Shown piece after piece: positions 1-8,318 of a DNA stretch of 46,283 bases. The stretch is taken from the NCBI GenBank assembly GCA_015259125.1, contig JABZGR010000016.1, positions 1 through 46,283 on the forward strand, given 5' to 3'. The stretch's first letter is position 1; each line of letters opens with the position of its first letter. The notes beneath the pieces were generated by a model that ran no database searches, was not told the origin of the DNA, and saw nothing but the letters and a program-made list of their open reading frames with translations. Both the position numbers and the translations under genes were made by a program. The DNA is from Alloprevotella tannerae (GTDB lineage: Bacteria; Bacteroidota; Bacteroidia; Bacteroidales; Bacteroidaceae).

Positions 1-361
1 CGACCGTGTAGAGTTTGCCGTCAGCCACTTGCACACCGTTTCTTCCGATGCGCTGTCCCTGCTTACCCATTGCGGTAAACTCGATCTTTCCGCCTACACT
101 AACGGGGCGGAAGGCGTAATAGCCCCACTGCTCGTTAATGCGAGCGTTGCCCCAGAGGGCTACGGAGGCATCGAAGCCCTTCATTGTGTTGTTCGCGTTT
201 CTACGCGCGATCAGCTTCTGCTGCGGCACGAGTCGCGCCAGTTGAGCGCCGGGCAGCATCGCGCCCGGTTTAACCAACTTACGCGCCTGTTGCGCTCCGC
301 CCGATGCCGGAAGCAGTAGCGCCAGCGTCAAGAGCAGAAAAGAGGTGATGGTTTTCTTCAT
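1..361 (-). CDS. Secreted protein of unknown function, N-terminal part
   Basis: An open frame runs from an ATG at 361 off the left edge, giving 120 residues. It starts MKKTITSFLLLTLALLLPAS, a typical signal peptide probably cut after GGAQ. The rest (residues 30-120) is soluble and looks beta-rich, with no domain I can name. A -7 box lies about 35 bases upstream, which supports this start. The C-terminal part is outside the window, so the function is unknown. Confidence 0.75.
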   Translation of the reverse strand, partial: MKKTITSFLLLTLALLLPASGGAQQARKLVKPGAMLPGAQLARLVPQQKLIARRNANNTMKGFDASVALWGNARINEQWGYYAFRPVSVGGKIEFTAMGKQGQRIGRNGVQVADGKLYTV

Positions 362-394
362 AAGGATAATTAAAATATTGCACTTGTTCCGCTG

Positions 395-425
395 CAAAAA
401 TAGATGCAAATGTTGAATGGACAAT
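395..425 (-). promoter_or_regulatory. Bacteroidota-type promoter for the gene starting at 361
   Basis: On the minus strand TATTTTTG (395-402) fits the -7 consensus TAnnTTTG, and ATTG (422-425) lies exactly 19 bases upstream as a near -33 TTTG. The start site would be near 388, giving a leader of about 27 bases. Confidence 0.6.
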
Positions 426-642
426 CTTTTTTGTTTTAAAAGCCTTACCAAATATGCGCTTTTTTTGAGTAGGTGTGCAAAATTCGTGTGCATAGGAGGC
501 TTTCGGTGTGCAATAAAGTGGGTTAATAATGGACGAAATTCTTGAATAATGCTAACGGAAGTGAGATTTACGAAATTTCTTGATGGGCAAATGGCGCGAG
601 TTTGTCTGCTTTTTGATGCCTCAAAAATGTAAAAGGATTTTG

Positions 643-726
643 TTTGCTGGCGGCAAACCATCGTTTGGTCGGGACAAACCATCGTTTGCTGCCAGCAAAT
701 TATCGTTTGGTCAGGGCAGACGAAAA
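643..726. repeat. Short tandem-repeat array A, about four 21-bp units
   Basis: Units at 643-663, 664-684, 685-705 and 706-726 each begin TTTGGT or TTTGCT, and the first three end in ATCG. The middle varies (CTGGCGG, GTCGGGA, CTGCCAG). Each junction forms a dyad CAAAC-CATC-GTTTG or similar. There are no unique spacers between units. The array lies about 240 bases upstream of the promoter of the gene at 361. Confidence 0.8.
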
Positions 727-808
727 AATAATTGTAAAAAAGACAACGCAAATGCGCCATTGGTCTGCCTCCAATGGTGATTGGTTATGCGCAGCATCGA
801 GAACGGCC

Positions 809-850
809 AAAAAAAGCAGGCCTCCTCTCGATGTGCGAGAGAAGGCCTGC
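809..850 (-). terminator. Rho-independent terminator of the transglutaminase-like gene
   Basis: Arms 816-830 and 836-850 pair over 15 positions with one G-T wobble and a 5-base loop. On the minus strand the stem is followed by a run of seven T. It lies about 130 bases past the stop at 980. Confidence 0.85.
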
Positions 851-979
851 GGGGAAAGTGAGTTTGCCGCATTTCCTTTAGCGGATGTGGGCAGCGCAAA
901 GGAACGCTGATTGAGCCTTGCGGCCGTTTGCGGTGAGCTACAGCCCCTTTAAGCTTTGCGCTTATAGAGCGCAGGCTTC

Positions 980-3562
980 CTAAATCTTGCCAATGACGCG
1001 CTTCAGTTGGTCGCCGATGCCGATCGTATAGCCTTGACTGAAGAAAACTACGCGGTTGAAGGTGTCGGCAATAATGATGACGGGCAACTCCTGCGTCTTC
1101 GTCAGTTGACTATTGAAAATGTCCGTGCGGCATTCGCCTTGCGCGTCGACGCCGAAGCGCAGGTTGCGCGGCAGATTGGGAAATTCGCCGCGGCGTTTCA
1201 TAAATACGTCGTATTCTTCCTGCGTCGGGAAGAGCATAATCAGTTCGCGCCCCCAAGCTTCGAGCGCTTCGCGTTGCGCTTCAATGTCGTGGAGGATGTG
1301 GGTGCTGGGCTCGTTGTTGGCTTTCAGTAAGCCCAAGACGTAATAGCCGCGGCCGGTCGTTGCAATCAAGCCTTTTTCGGCCTTTTCCTGCGTATCGTAA
1401 TAGTGGTTTTCTGCATTAAAGTTGCCGATAACGCTCACTTCTTCCGGATCTTCGCGGAGCGAGAGGACGACGGCCGTATCGTGGGTAAGGGAAAAGGCCG
1501 ATAAGCGTGCCAAAACACTACCGCTGGCCAAGCGTGTGCCGCTCACGAGGAGGTAATCTCCGTTGTCGATGCGCGTACCCTTTTCAAAGTCGTTTTTCCA
1601 CGTAGCTTCTTCGTCATAATTCATCAGTACGGGCGCTCCATCTTCGAGTTTGCTAATCGTAAACTGCGAATAATAGCCCGGATTTTCGCGAAATTGCTGC
1701 GGAACGTAGTCGATGCTTAAACGCGATTGCGGCTTGTTTGTCTGCTGTTCGGTGCGGCAGAAGGGCGTATCGCGCCAATCGTGGTCAAAATATTGGAACT
1801 TCATCGTCACTTCATCGAGGCGCGCGGGTATTCCTAAACTTCGCGCTGCGGCCACGAAGAGCAGACCGCGATTGAAGTCGTTGGCCAGTCGGTAAGCAAA
1901 AGCCGTTTCGGGCCGCTGCGTGCTACGTTGTGGATAGTCGGTCTTATCTTCACGAATATTTTTACGGATATAGTCGACCAGCAAGGCCGGTTGGCGCCGG
2001 AAATCAGCCTGCTGCTTCGGCGTGAAAGCCTTGCGCAGATAAGCGCGCCAAGGGGAGAGTTGCTCGTTCCACACGCGAGGACGGATGATCATCGGATCAT
2101 AATCTTTTGTGCCCGCAAGCGCTTGAATGTGGGCCAAGATGACAGAACGGTCAAAGTCGCGCAAGTCTTTTTCAGTCAGTGTTTCCAAGACGCGCAAGGT
2201 CAGCTCGCGGTCGATATTCGGTGTGCGCAGCAAACTGAAGAGTACCTGCCAATTGCCTTTGCTCTTCTCGATGAGCGGGCGCAGGCGCTTAAAGTCGTAA
2301 TGGTTGGTCCGGCAGAATTCGGCTGACGCTGCAGAGTCGGGGAAAGTATGAACATAGGCCATACGAATACTGTCTTCGCGAGCCAAGCGCTCGTTGCAAA
2401 GACGCTGCGCCGCGACACTCACGGTCGGCAGCGTATCCGTGCCTGCGGGCGGTACGATGTTGAGATCCACCGCATAGCGGTCGCCGGGCTTGCGATCCAA
2501 CTTTATCGTGGCCTTTTCGCCGGCGTGGACTTTGGCAAAGCCATAGTGGCCGTTGTAAGTGGCCCATACGATCAGGTCGCCCAAACCGGAGAGGAGCGAA
2601 GCCTTGCCGTCGGCGGCTGTTTGCATCGCTTTGAGGACGTAAAATTCAGCGTAATTGTATAGTCGGAACTGCACGCTTGCGCCCTTGACGGGGCGTCCTT
2701 GCTCGTCGACGATCGTAACGTTTGTTGTAGCCGTAGGGGCGTAATTTTCCGTCACGTTAATGGTTGTCCGATTAGGATGGCGCTCTAAAACTTCTTCAGG
2801 CCCGTCGTATTTTCCGAGCACCGTCGTGTTCATAAGTATGCCGCGCGAAGCCGGACGATTGAACCAGGCTACGTTAAGTCGGGCGGCCGGCTCGCAAGCG
2901 CCGAGGAAGTACCACCGGCCATCGGCCCAAGCTTCAACCCAAGCGTGGTTGTCGTCTGTATGCGCCCATCGCGGCGTATAAACTTGGCGCGCCGGAATGC
3001 CGACTGCGCGCAAAGCGGCTACCGTAAAAGTCGACTCCTCGCCGCAACGCCCCGTTGCCGTTCGCATAGAAGCCAGCGGCGAACTGGTGCGGCCGTCGGA
3101 GGGCTTGTAGGTGACATATTCGTGACACCAATGATTGACGGCTAAGATGGCATCGTACATAGATAAACCGGCAACGCGTGCTTTCAGGGCTTCATAGCAA
3201 GTCGTGCGGAAACTATCCAAGGCTTCGTTGTTCACGCGTACGGGCAGGACGAAATGCTGCCACTCGCGCTGTGGCACGCGTTGACCCCAAGGCATTTCAC
3301 GTCGGGCACGCAAAGCGGCTTCCGTTTGCCGGACGAAGAAACTTGGCTCGTAGTCGACCACGTCGGGCCAATACATATAAGTATATAGGAACTTGAGGGC
3401 TTGGCGTGCCTCTTCGCTCTTGGCTTGCTGCAAGGCTTGTGCGGGCAATGCACACGGCGTGGCTTTATAGCGCGCTTTGAAGTCTTTATTGATTTGTTCC
3501 GTAGTTTGCGCCCCTGCTCCTAAAGTGCATAGGAGCAAGAGAGCTGCGAGAATATTTCTCAT
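980..3562 (-). CDS. Secreted transglutaminase-like domain protein
   Basis: This 860-residue protein starts at the ATG at 3562 (MRNILAALLLLCTLGAGAQ, a signal peptide). A longer frame to 3604 would add 14 residues before the signal peptide, so I reject that start. The N-terminal half holds a transglutaminase-like core: Cys173 in GRCGEES, His206 in DNHAWVEAW, and an acidic site in the following GACEP. Next is a carboxypeptidase-regulatory-like or Ig-like domain (about residues 290-360, VTIVDEQGRPVKGASVQF). The remaining 500 residues have no domain I can name. The fold suggests a thiol protease or amidase acting in the periplasm or at the surface; the substrate is unknown. It follows the efflux operon by 126 bases and probably has its own promoter (TACCTTCG, 3592-3599, one mismatch). 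Confidence 0.85.
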   Translation of the reverse strand: MRNILAALLLLCTLGAGAQTTEQINKDFKARYKATPCALPAQALQQAKSEEARQALKFLYTYMYWPDVVDYEPSFFVRQTEAALRARREMPWGQRVPQREWQHFVLPVRVNNEALDSFRTTCYEALKARVAGLSMYDAILAVNHWCHEYVTYKPSDGRTSSPLASMRTATGRCGEESTFTVAALRAVGIPARQVYTPRWAHTDDNHAWVEAWADGRWYFLGACEPAARLNVAWFNRPASRGILMNTTVLGKYDGPEEVLERHPNRTTINVTENYAPTATTNVTIVDEQGRPVKGASVQFRLYNYAEFYVLKAMQTAADGKASLLSGLGDLIVWATYNGHYGFAKVHAGEKATIKLDRKPGDRYAVDLNIVPPAGTDTLPTVSVAAQRLCNERLAREDSIRMAYVHTFPDSAASAEFCRTNHYDFKRLRPLIEKSKGNWQVLFSLLRTPNIDRELTLRVLETLTEKDLRDFDRSVILAHIQALAGTKDYDPMIIRPRVWNEQLSPWRAYLRKAFTPKQQADFRRQPALLVDYIRKNIREDKTDYPQRSTQRPETAFAYRLANDFNRGLLFVAAARSLGIPARLDEVTMKFQYFDHDWRDTPFCRTEQQTNKPQSRLSIDYVPQQFRENPGYYSQFTISKLEDGAPVLMNYDEEATWKNDFEKGTRIDNGDYLLVSGTRLASGSVLARLSAFSLTHDTAVVLSLREDPEEVSVIGNFNAENHYYDTQEKAEKGLIATTGRGYYVLGLLKANNEPSTHILHDIEAQREALEAWGRELIMLFPTQEEYDVFMKRRGEFPNLPRNLRFGVDAQGECRTDIFNSQLTKTQELPVIIIADTFNRVVFFSQGYTIGIGDQLKRVIGKI

Positions 3563-3688
3563 AGTGTTTCGATAGAGTTTGTTTAGGTGTGCGAAGGTAA
3601 ACATTAAGATTTATTTGAGGAAGTATAAGTTCTCTTATTCTCTGTTTTGCTTTCGTATTGCTGCTAACAAACGCTTAAAATGTGCGAT

Positions 3689-4783
3689 TCATTCGTTCTT
3701 CTTATAGCTTTTCACGGCCAATGAGGCCAAGATGATGCCCATAGCAGCGAGGATAGAAAATTGAAGAACAACGCCTGAGAAAGCCGAGCCGCGGATAAAG
3801 ATTGTGCGCGCTGCATCCATATAGTGGCGAACGGGATTGGCGTAGGTGAGGATCTGTGCCCAATCAGGCATACTGCGCACCGGCGTAAAGAGTCCGCTGA
3901 GGAGCATCATACAAACCAGCGCAAACCACATCACAAGCATAGCCTGCTGGAGCGAATCACTGTAATTAGAGATGATCAATCCAATGCTACTAAAGACGAT
4001 AGCCAACGCGATGGCGAAAACGAACAGCAGCGCGATGCTGCCGACCGGCGTGATGCCATAAAGAAGCCAAGCGAGTAGCAGGCAAATACTGAAGTCGATG
4101 AGTGCGATTACCCAGTAAGGAATGAGTTTGGCAAGGATAAAAAGCCACTTACGGACCGGCGTGACGTTGATTTGCTCAATTGTTCCGGCTTCTTTCTCAC
4201 CTACGATGTTAAGCGCCGGTAGAAAACCGCAAATCATAATCATTATCATTGCCATAAGGGCAGGAATCATATTGACTTTATAACTCTCGTGGCGGTTGTA
4301 AAGGCGTTGCACGACGAGAGGCTTTAGTGTGGGCGCGGGTGATGGGCGTCCGGAGAGGCCGGTTGCTGCGATGATGTTGGAGAGATAAGCGGCGCCGATG
4401 CCGCCTTTAGTGCCATTGACCGCATTGGCTGCGATGAGTACGCGGGTGGGCTTGCCGAGCGTGAGGTCATGAGCGTAATGGCGCGGGACAACTATAATAA
4501 TGTCGGTCTTTCCCCGCTCTAAGGCTTGCAGGGCGCGATTGTAGGAGGATGCCGTACCGCAAAAATTGAAATAAGTCGAGGCTTCTACGCGCTGAATCAA
4601 TTGCCGAGAAAGGCTTGACTGGTCGTGATCAACTATAGATACACCGATGTTGCGCACTTCCATACTGGTAATCCACGGAGCAATGCCCATAATCATTATG
4701 GGAAAAAAGATGATGAGTCGGACGACGAAAGTATTGCGACGTATCTGTATCCATTCTTTCTGAAGGAGGTAGCTGAACATCAT
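3689..4783 (-). CDS. ABC-2 type transporter permease (YbhR-like)
   Basis: A 364-residue inner-membrane permease, last gene of the efflux operon. An N-terminal membrane segment (FVVRLIIFFPIMIMGIAP) is followed by a large periplasmic region of about 130 residues, then five further hydrophobic segments. GEKEAGTIEQINVTPV in the centre is the conserved cytoplasmic loop of ABC-2 permeases. It pairs with the homologous permease just upstream (22-base gap), and both would be driven by the tandem ATPase. The start could be either Met of MMFSYL. The substrate cannot be read from sequence; YbhFSR-type systems export drugs or other small amphipathic compounds. Confidence 0.9.
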   Translation of the reverse strand: MMFSYLLQKEWIQIRRNTFVVRLIIFFPIMIMGIAPWITSMEVRNIGVSIVDHDQSSLSRQLIQRVEASTYFNFCGTASSYNRALQALERGKTDIIIVVPRHYAHDLTLGKPTRVLIAANAVNGTKGGIGAAYLSNIIAATGLSGRPSPAPTLKPLVVQRLYNRHESYKVNMIPALMAMIMIMICGFLPALNIVGEKEAGTIEQINVTPVRKWLFILAKLIPYWVIALIDFSICLLLAWLLYGITPVGSIALLFVFAIALAIVFSSIGLIISNYSDSLQQAMLVMWFALVCMMLLSGLFTPVRSMPDWAQILTYANPVRHYMDAARTIFIRGSAFSGVVLQFSILAAMGIILASLAVKSYKKNE

Positions 4784-4805
4784 TTGGGAGAAGGTAAAAA
4801 GAGAT

Positions 4806-5909
4806 TTATTCCAGTCGGGTCTTAAACTTTTTCAGTGCAATGCCAAGAATTAACAGACTCATAGCCGTAAGGATTAGGAGTTCGCGCCCCACCATTGGCA
4901 AGCCGACACCCATAACCATCAGTTTGCGAATGGCGGCAATGAACCAGCGCGCCGGAATAATGGTCGAGAACCATTGCAAGGGGAGGGGCATACTTTCGAT
5001 AGGGTAGATCATGCCCGAAAGTAGCAAGTTGGGCATCAGCATCAGCATACCGGAAATAAGCAAAGCTTGTAGCTGAGTCTTTGCCACGACACTGATGAGC
5101 AAGCCAAGGCAGAGGGCAAGAAAAATATAAAGCAGGCAGAGCGTGAGGATGGCGAGAAGATTGCCGGCTACGGGAACTTTCAGCACAAAGTTGGAGATGC
5201 TGAGAATGAAAAGCAAGATGATGATAGATAATAAGAAGTAGGGTACGGCTTTGGCGATAAGAATCAACAGCGGGCGGATGGGCGAGACGAGCAAGACCTC
5301 CATCGTGCCGCGCTCTTTCTCACGAACAATGCTTACAGAAGTCATCATCGCGCAGATGAGCAGCAGCAATAAGCCCATAATACCGGGCACAAAGTTGTAG
5401 GCGCTTTTCATTTGCGGGTTGTAAAGCAATCGTGTGATGATTTCTGTGGATTGTGGGACGTGGGCCGCTGACGTTGCTTCCGCCATACCCGCTTGAAGGA
5501 TCTGCGTAGCGTATGCCCCTTGCATAGAGGCTTGATTCGGGTCAGCCCCATCAAGGATTAGTTGTACTTGGCCCTGACCTTTGGGCAACCGATCTGCAAA
5601 GCGCGGCGAGAAGACGATGGCTATGTCAGCCTGTCCGTTGCGAATGAGTTGCTCCGCTTCAGCGGTTGTCTGCGCCGTATGCGTCAGGATAAAGTATTCT
5701 GAGGCATCGAGTCGAGCGAGCATACGTTGCGTGAGGTGATCGGCAGGCGTTGTCACAGCGACCAAGCGCACGTCTTTCACGTCGGTAGAGATGGCAAAAC
5801 CAAAGAGCAGCATCATAATGAGCGGCATACCGAAGAGGATAAGCATCGTGCGTCGATCGCGCAAGATGTGCCGAATCTCTTTTCCCACAAAGGCTATAAA
5901 CGTTTTCAT
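4806..5909 (-). CDS. ABC-2 type transporter permease (YbhS-like)
   Basis: A 367-residue inner-membrane permease homologous to its downstream neighbour. It has an N-terminal membrane segment (TMLILFGMPLIMMLLFGFA), a periplasmic domain of about 140 residues and a C-terminal membrane bundle. The loop VREKERGTMEVLLVSPI is the ABC-2 family signature next to the ATPase contact helix. The gene starts 15 bases after the ATPase stop codon, which fits translation from one mRNA. The two permeases probably form a heterodimer. Confidence 0.9.
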   Translation of the reverse strand: MKTFIAFVGKEIRHILRDRRTMLILFGMPLIMMLLFGFAISTDVKDVRLVAVTTPADHLTQRMLARLDASEYFILTHTAQTTAEAEQLIRNGQADIAIVFSPRFADRLPKGQGQVQLILDGADPNQASMQGAYATQILQAGMAEATSAAHVPQSTEIITRLLYNPQMKSAYNFVPGIMGLLLLLICAMMTSVSIVREKERGTMEVLLVSPIRPLLILIAKAVPYFLLSIIILLFILSISNFVLKVPVAGNLLAILTLCLLYIFLALCLGLLISVVAKTQLQALLISGMLMLMPNLLLSGMIYPIESMPLPLQWFSTIIPARWFIAAIRKLMVMGVGLPMVGRELLILTAMSLLILGIALKKFKTRLE

Positions 5910-5924
5910 TCTTATTCCTCCGCC

Positions 5925-7370
5925 TTATGTTTCTTTTCTTTCTGCGCGGCGTGCAAGGAGCGTAAAGACCTCTCCCAGCGTCTCTTTTTCAAATCTGCTT
6001 TTCAGTTCGTCAGGAGTACCCAATGCGCGTATCTTTCCATCTACCATAATCGAAATGCGGTCGCAATATTCCGCCTCGTCCATATAGTGGGTGGTGACAA
6101 AGATTGTGATGCCTTTTGCCGCCGCTTGGTAAATGAGTTGCCAAAACTGCCGCCGCGTAGTTCCATCAACGCCGCCCGTAGGTTCGTCTAAGAAGACCAC
6201 TTCAGGCGAGTGGAAAATGCTGACGGAGAAAGCCAGTTTCTGCTTAAAGCCTAAGGGCAGCGAGGCCACTAATCGGTCAGCATATTGCGCGATGTCGAGT
6301 TTGTCGAGCAATTCATCAGTTTTGCGGCGAATAGCTTGGTCGCGCATACCATAGATGCCGCCGAAGAGGCGAATGTTCTCGCGCACGGTCATATCTTCGT
6401 AAAGCGAAAACTTCTGACTCATATAACCAATGTGGCGTTTAATCTCTTCATATTGTGTGCGCACATCATAGCCGCCGACGATAGCTGTGCCGGACGTGGG
6501 CCGACTCAGCCCTGAAAGAATGCGCATGGCCGTAGTTTTACCGGCTCCGTTAGCGCCCAAGAAGCCGAAGATCTCACCGCGTCGGACCGTAAATGAAATG
6601 TCGTCGACGGCGCGGAAAGAGCCGAAAGCTTTCACGAGATGATTGACGGAGATTACATTGACGTCTGTCGCCTCTTTTGTTGCAGCCTCTGTTTCCTGCT
6701 CCTTTATATAGGCAGAAGCAGTTGTGATAAAGTCGGGCGCAGGTGTTGTTGTGGGGCGCGTTAAGATAATTTCATCGCACTTCTTTATTTCGTCCTCGTA
6801 GGGCGTCGATACTAACATTGTAATGCCTCGGCGCTTCAAGGTGGCCAGCATATCCCAAAAGTCGATACGCGAGACGGGGTCAACGCCCGTTGTAGGCTCA
6901 TCTAATAATAATACGCTTGGGCGATGAATCAGTGCGCAACTTAAGGCCAGTTTCTGCTTCATACCTCCCGACAGCGCGCCTGCACGTCGATCTTTGAAGC
7001 GCTCTATCTGTCCGTAAATGTCCTTAATATCGTCGTAACCTTCTTCGATGGTCGTTCCAAAAAGCGTAGCGAAAAAGCGCAGATTTTCTTCTACGGTGAG
7101 GTCTTGGTAGAGGCTGAAGCGCCCCGGCATATAACCTAAATGCCGGCGGATGGCTCGCATATCGTTTACCGTATCGTAGCCGTCGATGGTTGCTGTGCCG
7201 GAATCGGGTAAAAGCAAGGTGGCCAAGATGCGAAACATCGTGGTTTTTCCCGTTCCGTCAGGACCGATAAGTCCGTAAAGCGCACCTTTGGGCACGCTGA
7301 AAGAGCAATCGTCCAAGGCCATAGTTGCTCCGTAGCGTTTCGATATGTGCTTTACCTCAATCGCATTCAT
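5925..7370 (-). CDS. Tandem-domain ABC transporter ATPase (YbhF-like)
   Basis: This 481-residue protein holds two nucleotide-binding domains in one chain. Domain 1 (about 1-220) has Walker A GPDGTGKTT at 36-44, signature LSGGMKQKLA and Walker B LLLDEPTTGVDP. Domain 2 (about 235-475) has Walker A GANGAGKTT, Walker B VVFLDEPTGGVDG and the switch histidine in VTTHYMDEAEYCD. Its signature region reads LPLGFKQKLA instead of LSGGQ, and domain 1 has STPYEDE where the switch histidine would be. From memory both departures also occur in E. coli YbhF, so they look ancestral. Its ATG overlaps the stop of the upstream adaptor gene by four bases. It powers the two permeases encoded next. Confidence 0.93.
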   Translation of the reverse strand: MNAIEVKHISKRYGATMALDDCSFSVPKGALYGLIGPDGTGKTTMFRILATLLLPDSGTATIDGYDTVNDMRAIRRHLGYMPGRFSLYQDLTVEENLRFFATLFGTTIEEGYDDIKDIYGQIERFKDRRAGALSGGMKQKLALSCALIHRPSVLLLDEPTTGVDPVSRIDFWDMLATLKRRGITMLVSTPYEDEIKKCDEIILTRPTTTPAPDFITTASAYIKEQETEAATKEATDVNVISVNHLVKAFGSFRAVDDISFTVRRGEIFGFLGANGAGKTTAMRILSGLSRPTSGTAIVGGYDVRTQYEEIKRHIGYMSQKFSLYEDMTVRENIRLFGGIYGMRDQAIRRKTDELLDKLDIAQYADRLVASLPLGFKQKLAFSVSIFHSPEVVFLDEPTGGVDGTTRRQFWQLIYQAAAKGITIFVTTHYMDEAEYCDRISIMVDGKIRALGTPDELKSRFEKETLGEVFTLLARRAERKET

Positions 7371-8260
7371 AGTTTTACCTCTCCATACATACCCATCTTA
7401 AGATAGCCGTCGTTGATCACGGCAATCTTCACGGCATAGACAATGTCTGCCCGCTCATCGTCAGTGAGAATCGACTTGGGCGTAAACTCAGCGTTGGGCG
7501 AGATCCACGTCACCGTGCCGGAATAACTGCGGCGCGTGTCGCTGCCATAGTTGCTGAATACTTTTACGCGTTGTCCCAACTTTACTTGCGCCAGTTGACG
7601 TGACGTGATGTAGGCTCTTATAAACATATGGCGCGTGTCGGCTACTTTGAAAAGAGGCTTTCCTATCGTGGCAAACTCGCCTTGCTCGGCGTACTTTTCT
7701 AATACAGTGCCCGCAATCGGCGATGTGATGTGACACTTCTTTAATTGATCAAGTACTTGGAGCCGTTGTATCTCTGCGCTGCTTACCTGACTGTTTAGGC
7801 TGCGCGTACTGTTTGAAAGTGCTGAGATTTGTGCTTTAAGTTGTCCTTGTAATACCCGCACGGCATTGCTTGCATCGTCTGTTTGTTTTCGTGTTGCCGC
7901 TCCGTCTGCAAAGAGAGCCGCCGTGCGCTTCTGCTCCAATTCGGCTTTTGACAACTGTTGGCGTGTAGCGGCAATTTGTGCGCTGATGTCGGGGCGTTGT
8001 TCGGCAAAACTTTCTCGCGTGGCGCCGATCTGCCGAGCTTTAAGTTGGAGTTGAACAGTATCTATAAGCCCCACTTGTTGATGCGCCTCTACAAGTTTGC
8101 CTTCGCTTATGTCGAAAGTCATAAGTCGCCCTGTGGTTTCAGCGGATACGGTTACTTCTGTCGCTTCAAACAAGCCTGTGGCATCAAACTCTTTTTCCTT
8201 GTTGCCGCAGGAACTTACCAGCAGGGTGAATGCGGCGATAGCTATTATAGTCTTTTTCAT
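7367..8260 (-). CDS. HlyD-family periplasmic adaptor lipoprotein of the efflux system
   Basis: A 297-residue membrane-fusion protein. The N-terminus MKKTIIAIAAFTLLVSSCGN has a lipobox (VSSC), so it should be lipid-anchored. A first lipoyl-like half (about 30-70) leads into a coiled-coil hairpin (about 70-175, LKARQIGATRESFAEQRP onward). The second lipoyl half follows (CHITSPIAGTVLEKYAEQGE), then a beta-barrel domain (FIRAYITSRQLAQVKLGQ). It links the inner-membrane ABC transporter to the TolC-like protein encoded upstream. It lies 58 bases from that gene and overlaps the ATPase start, so the operon is tight. Confidence 0.92.
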   Translation of the reverse strand: MKKTIIAIAAFTLLVSSCGNKEKEFDATGLFEATEVTVSAETTGRLMTFDISEGKLVEAHQQVGLIDTVQLQLKARQIGATRESFAEQRPDISAQIAATRQQLSKAELEQKRTAALFADGAATRKQTDDASNAVRVLQGQLKAQISALSNSTRSLNSQVSSAEIQRLQVLDQLKKCHITSPIAGTVLEKYAEQGEFATIGKPLFKVADTRHMFIRAYITSRQLAQVKLGQRVKVFSNYGSDTRRSYSGTVTWISPNAEFTPKSILTDDERADIVYAVKIAVINDGYLKMGMYGEVKL

Positions 8261-8318
8261 GTCTTGTCGTTTTAAGCGCTTTTGTAGGTGCAGCGTTTTC
8301 GCTTATCTCGCTTTCTTT

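Larger units (their letters stand above)
362..979. other. Gene-poor intergenic region with promoter, repeat array and terminator
   Basis: About 620 bases lie between two minus-strand genes. The region holds the promoter of the left gene, a short tandem-repeat array (643-726) and the terminator of the right gene (809-850). Open frames here are short, overlap the repeats and lack family features, so none is called. Confidence 0.7.

Noticed and set aside
643..726. CRISPR array
   Set aside because: Units are about 21 bp, directly joined and without unique spacers. The same holds for the other four arrays. No cas gene is present.
644..910. 88-residue plus-strand protein
   Set aside because: It translates repeat array A and the terminator hairpin.
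5925..7370. Broken ATPase because domain 2 has LPLGFKQ and domain 1 lacks the switch histidine
   Set aside because: From memory the same departures occur in E. coli YbhF, so the gene is probably intact.
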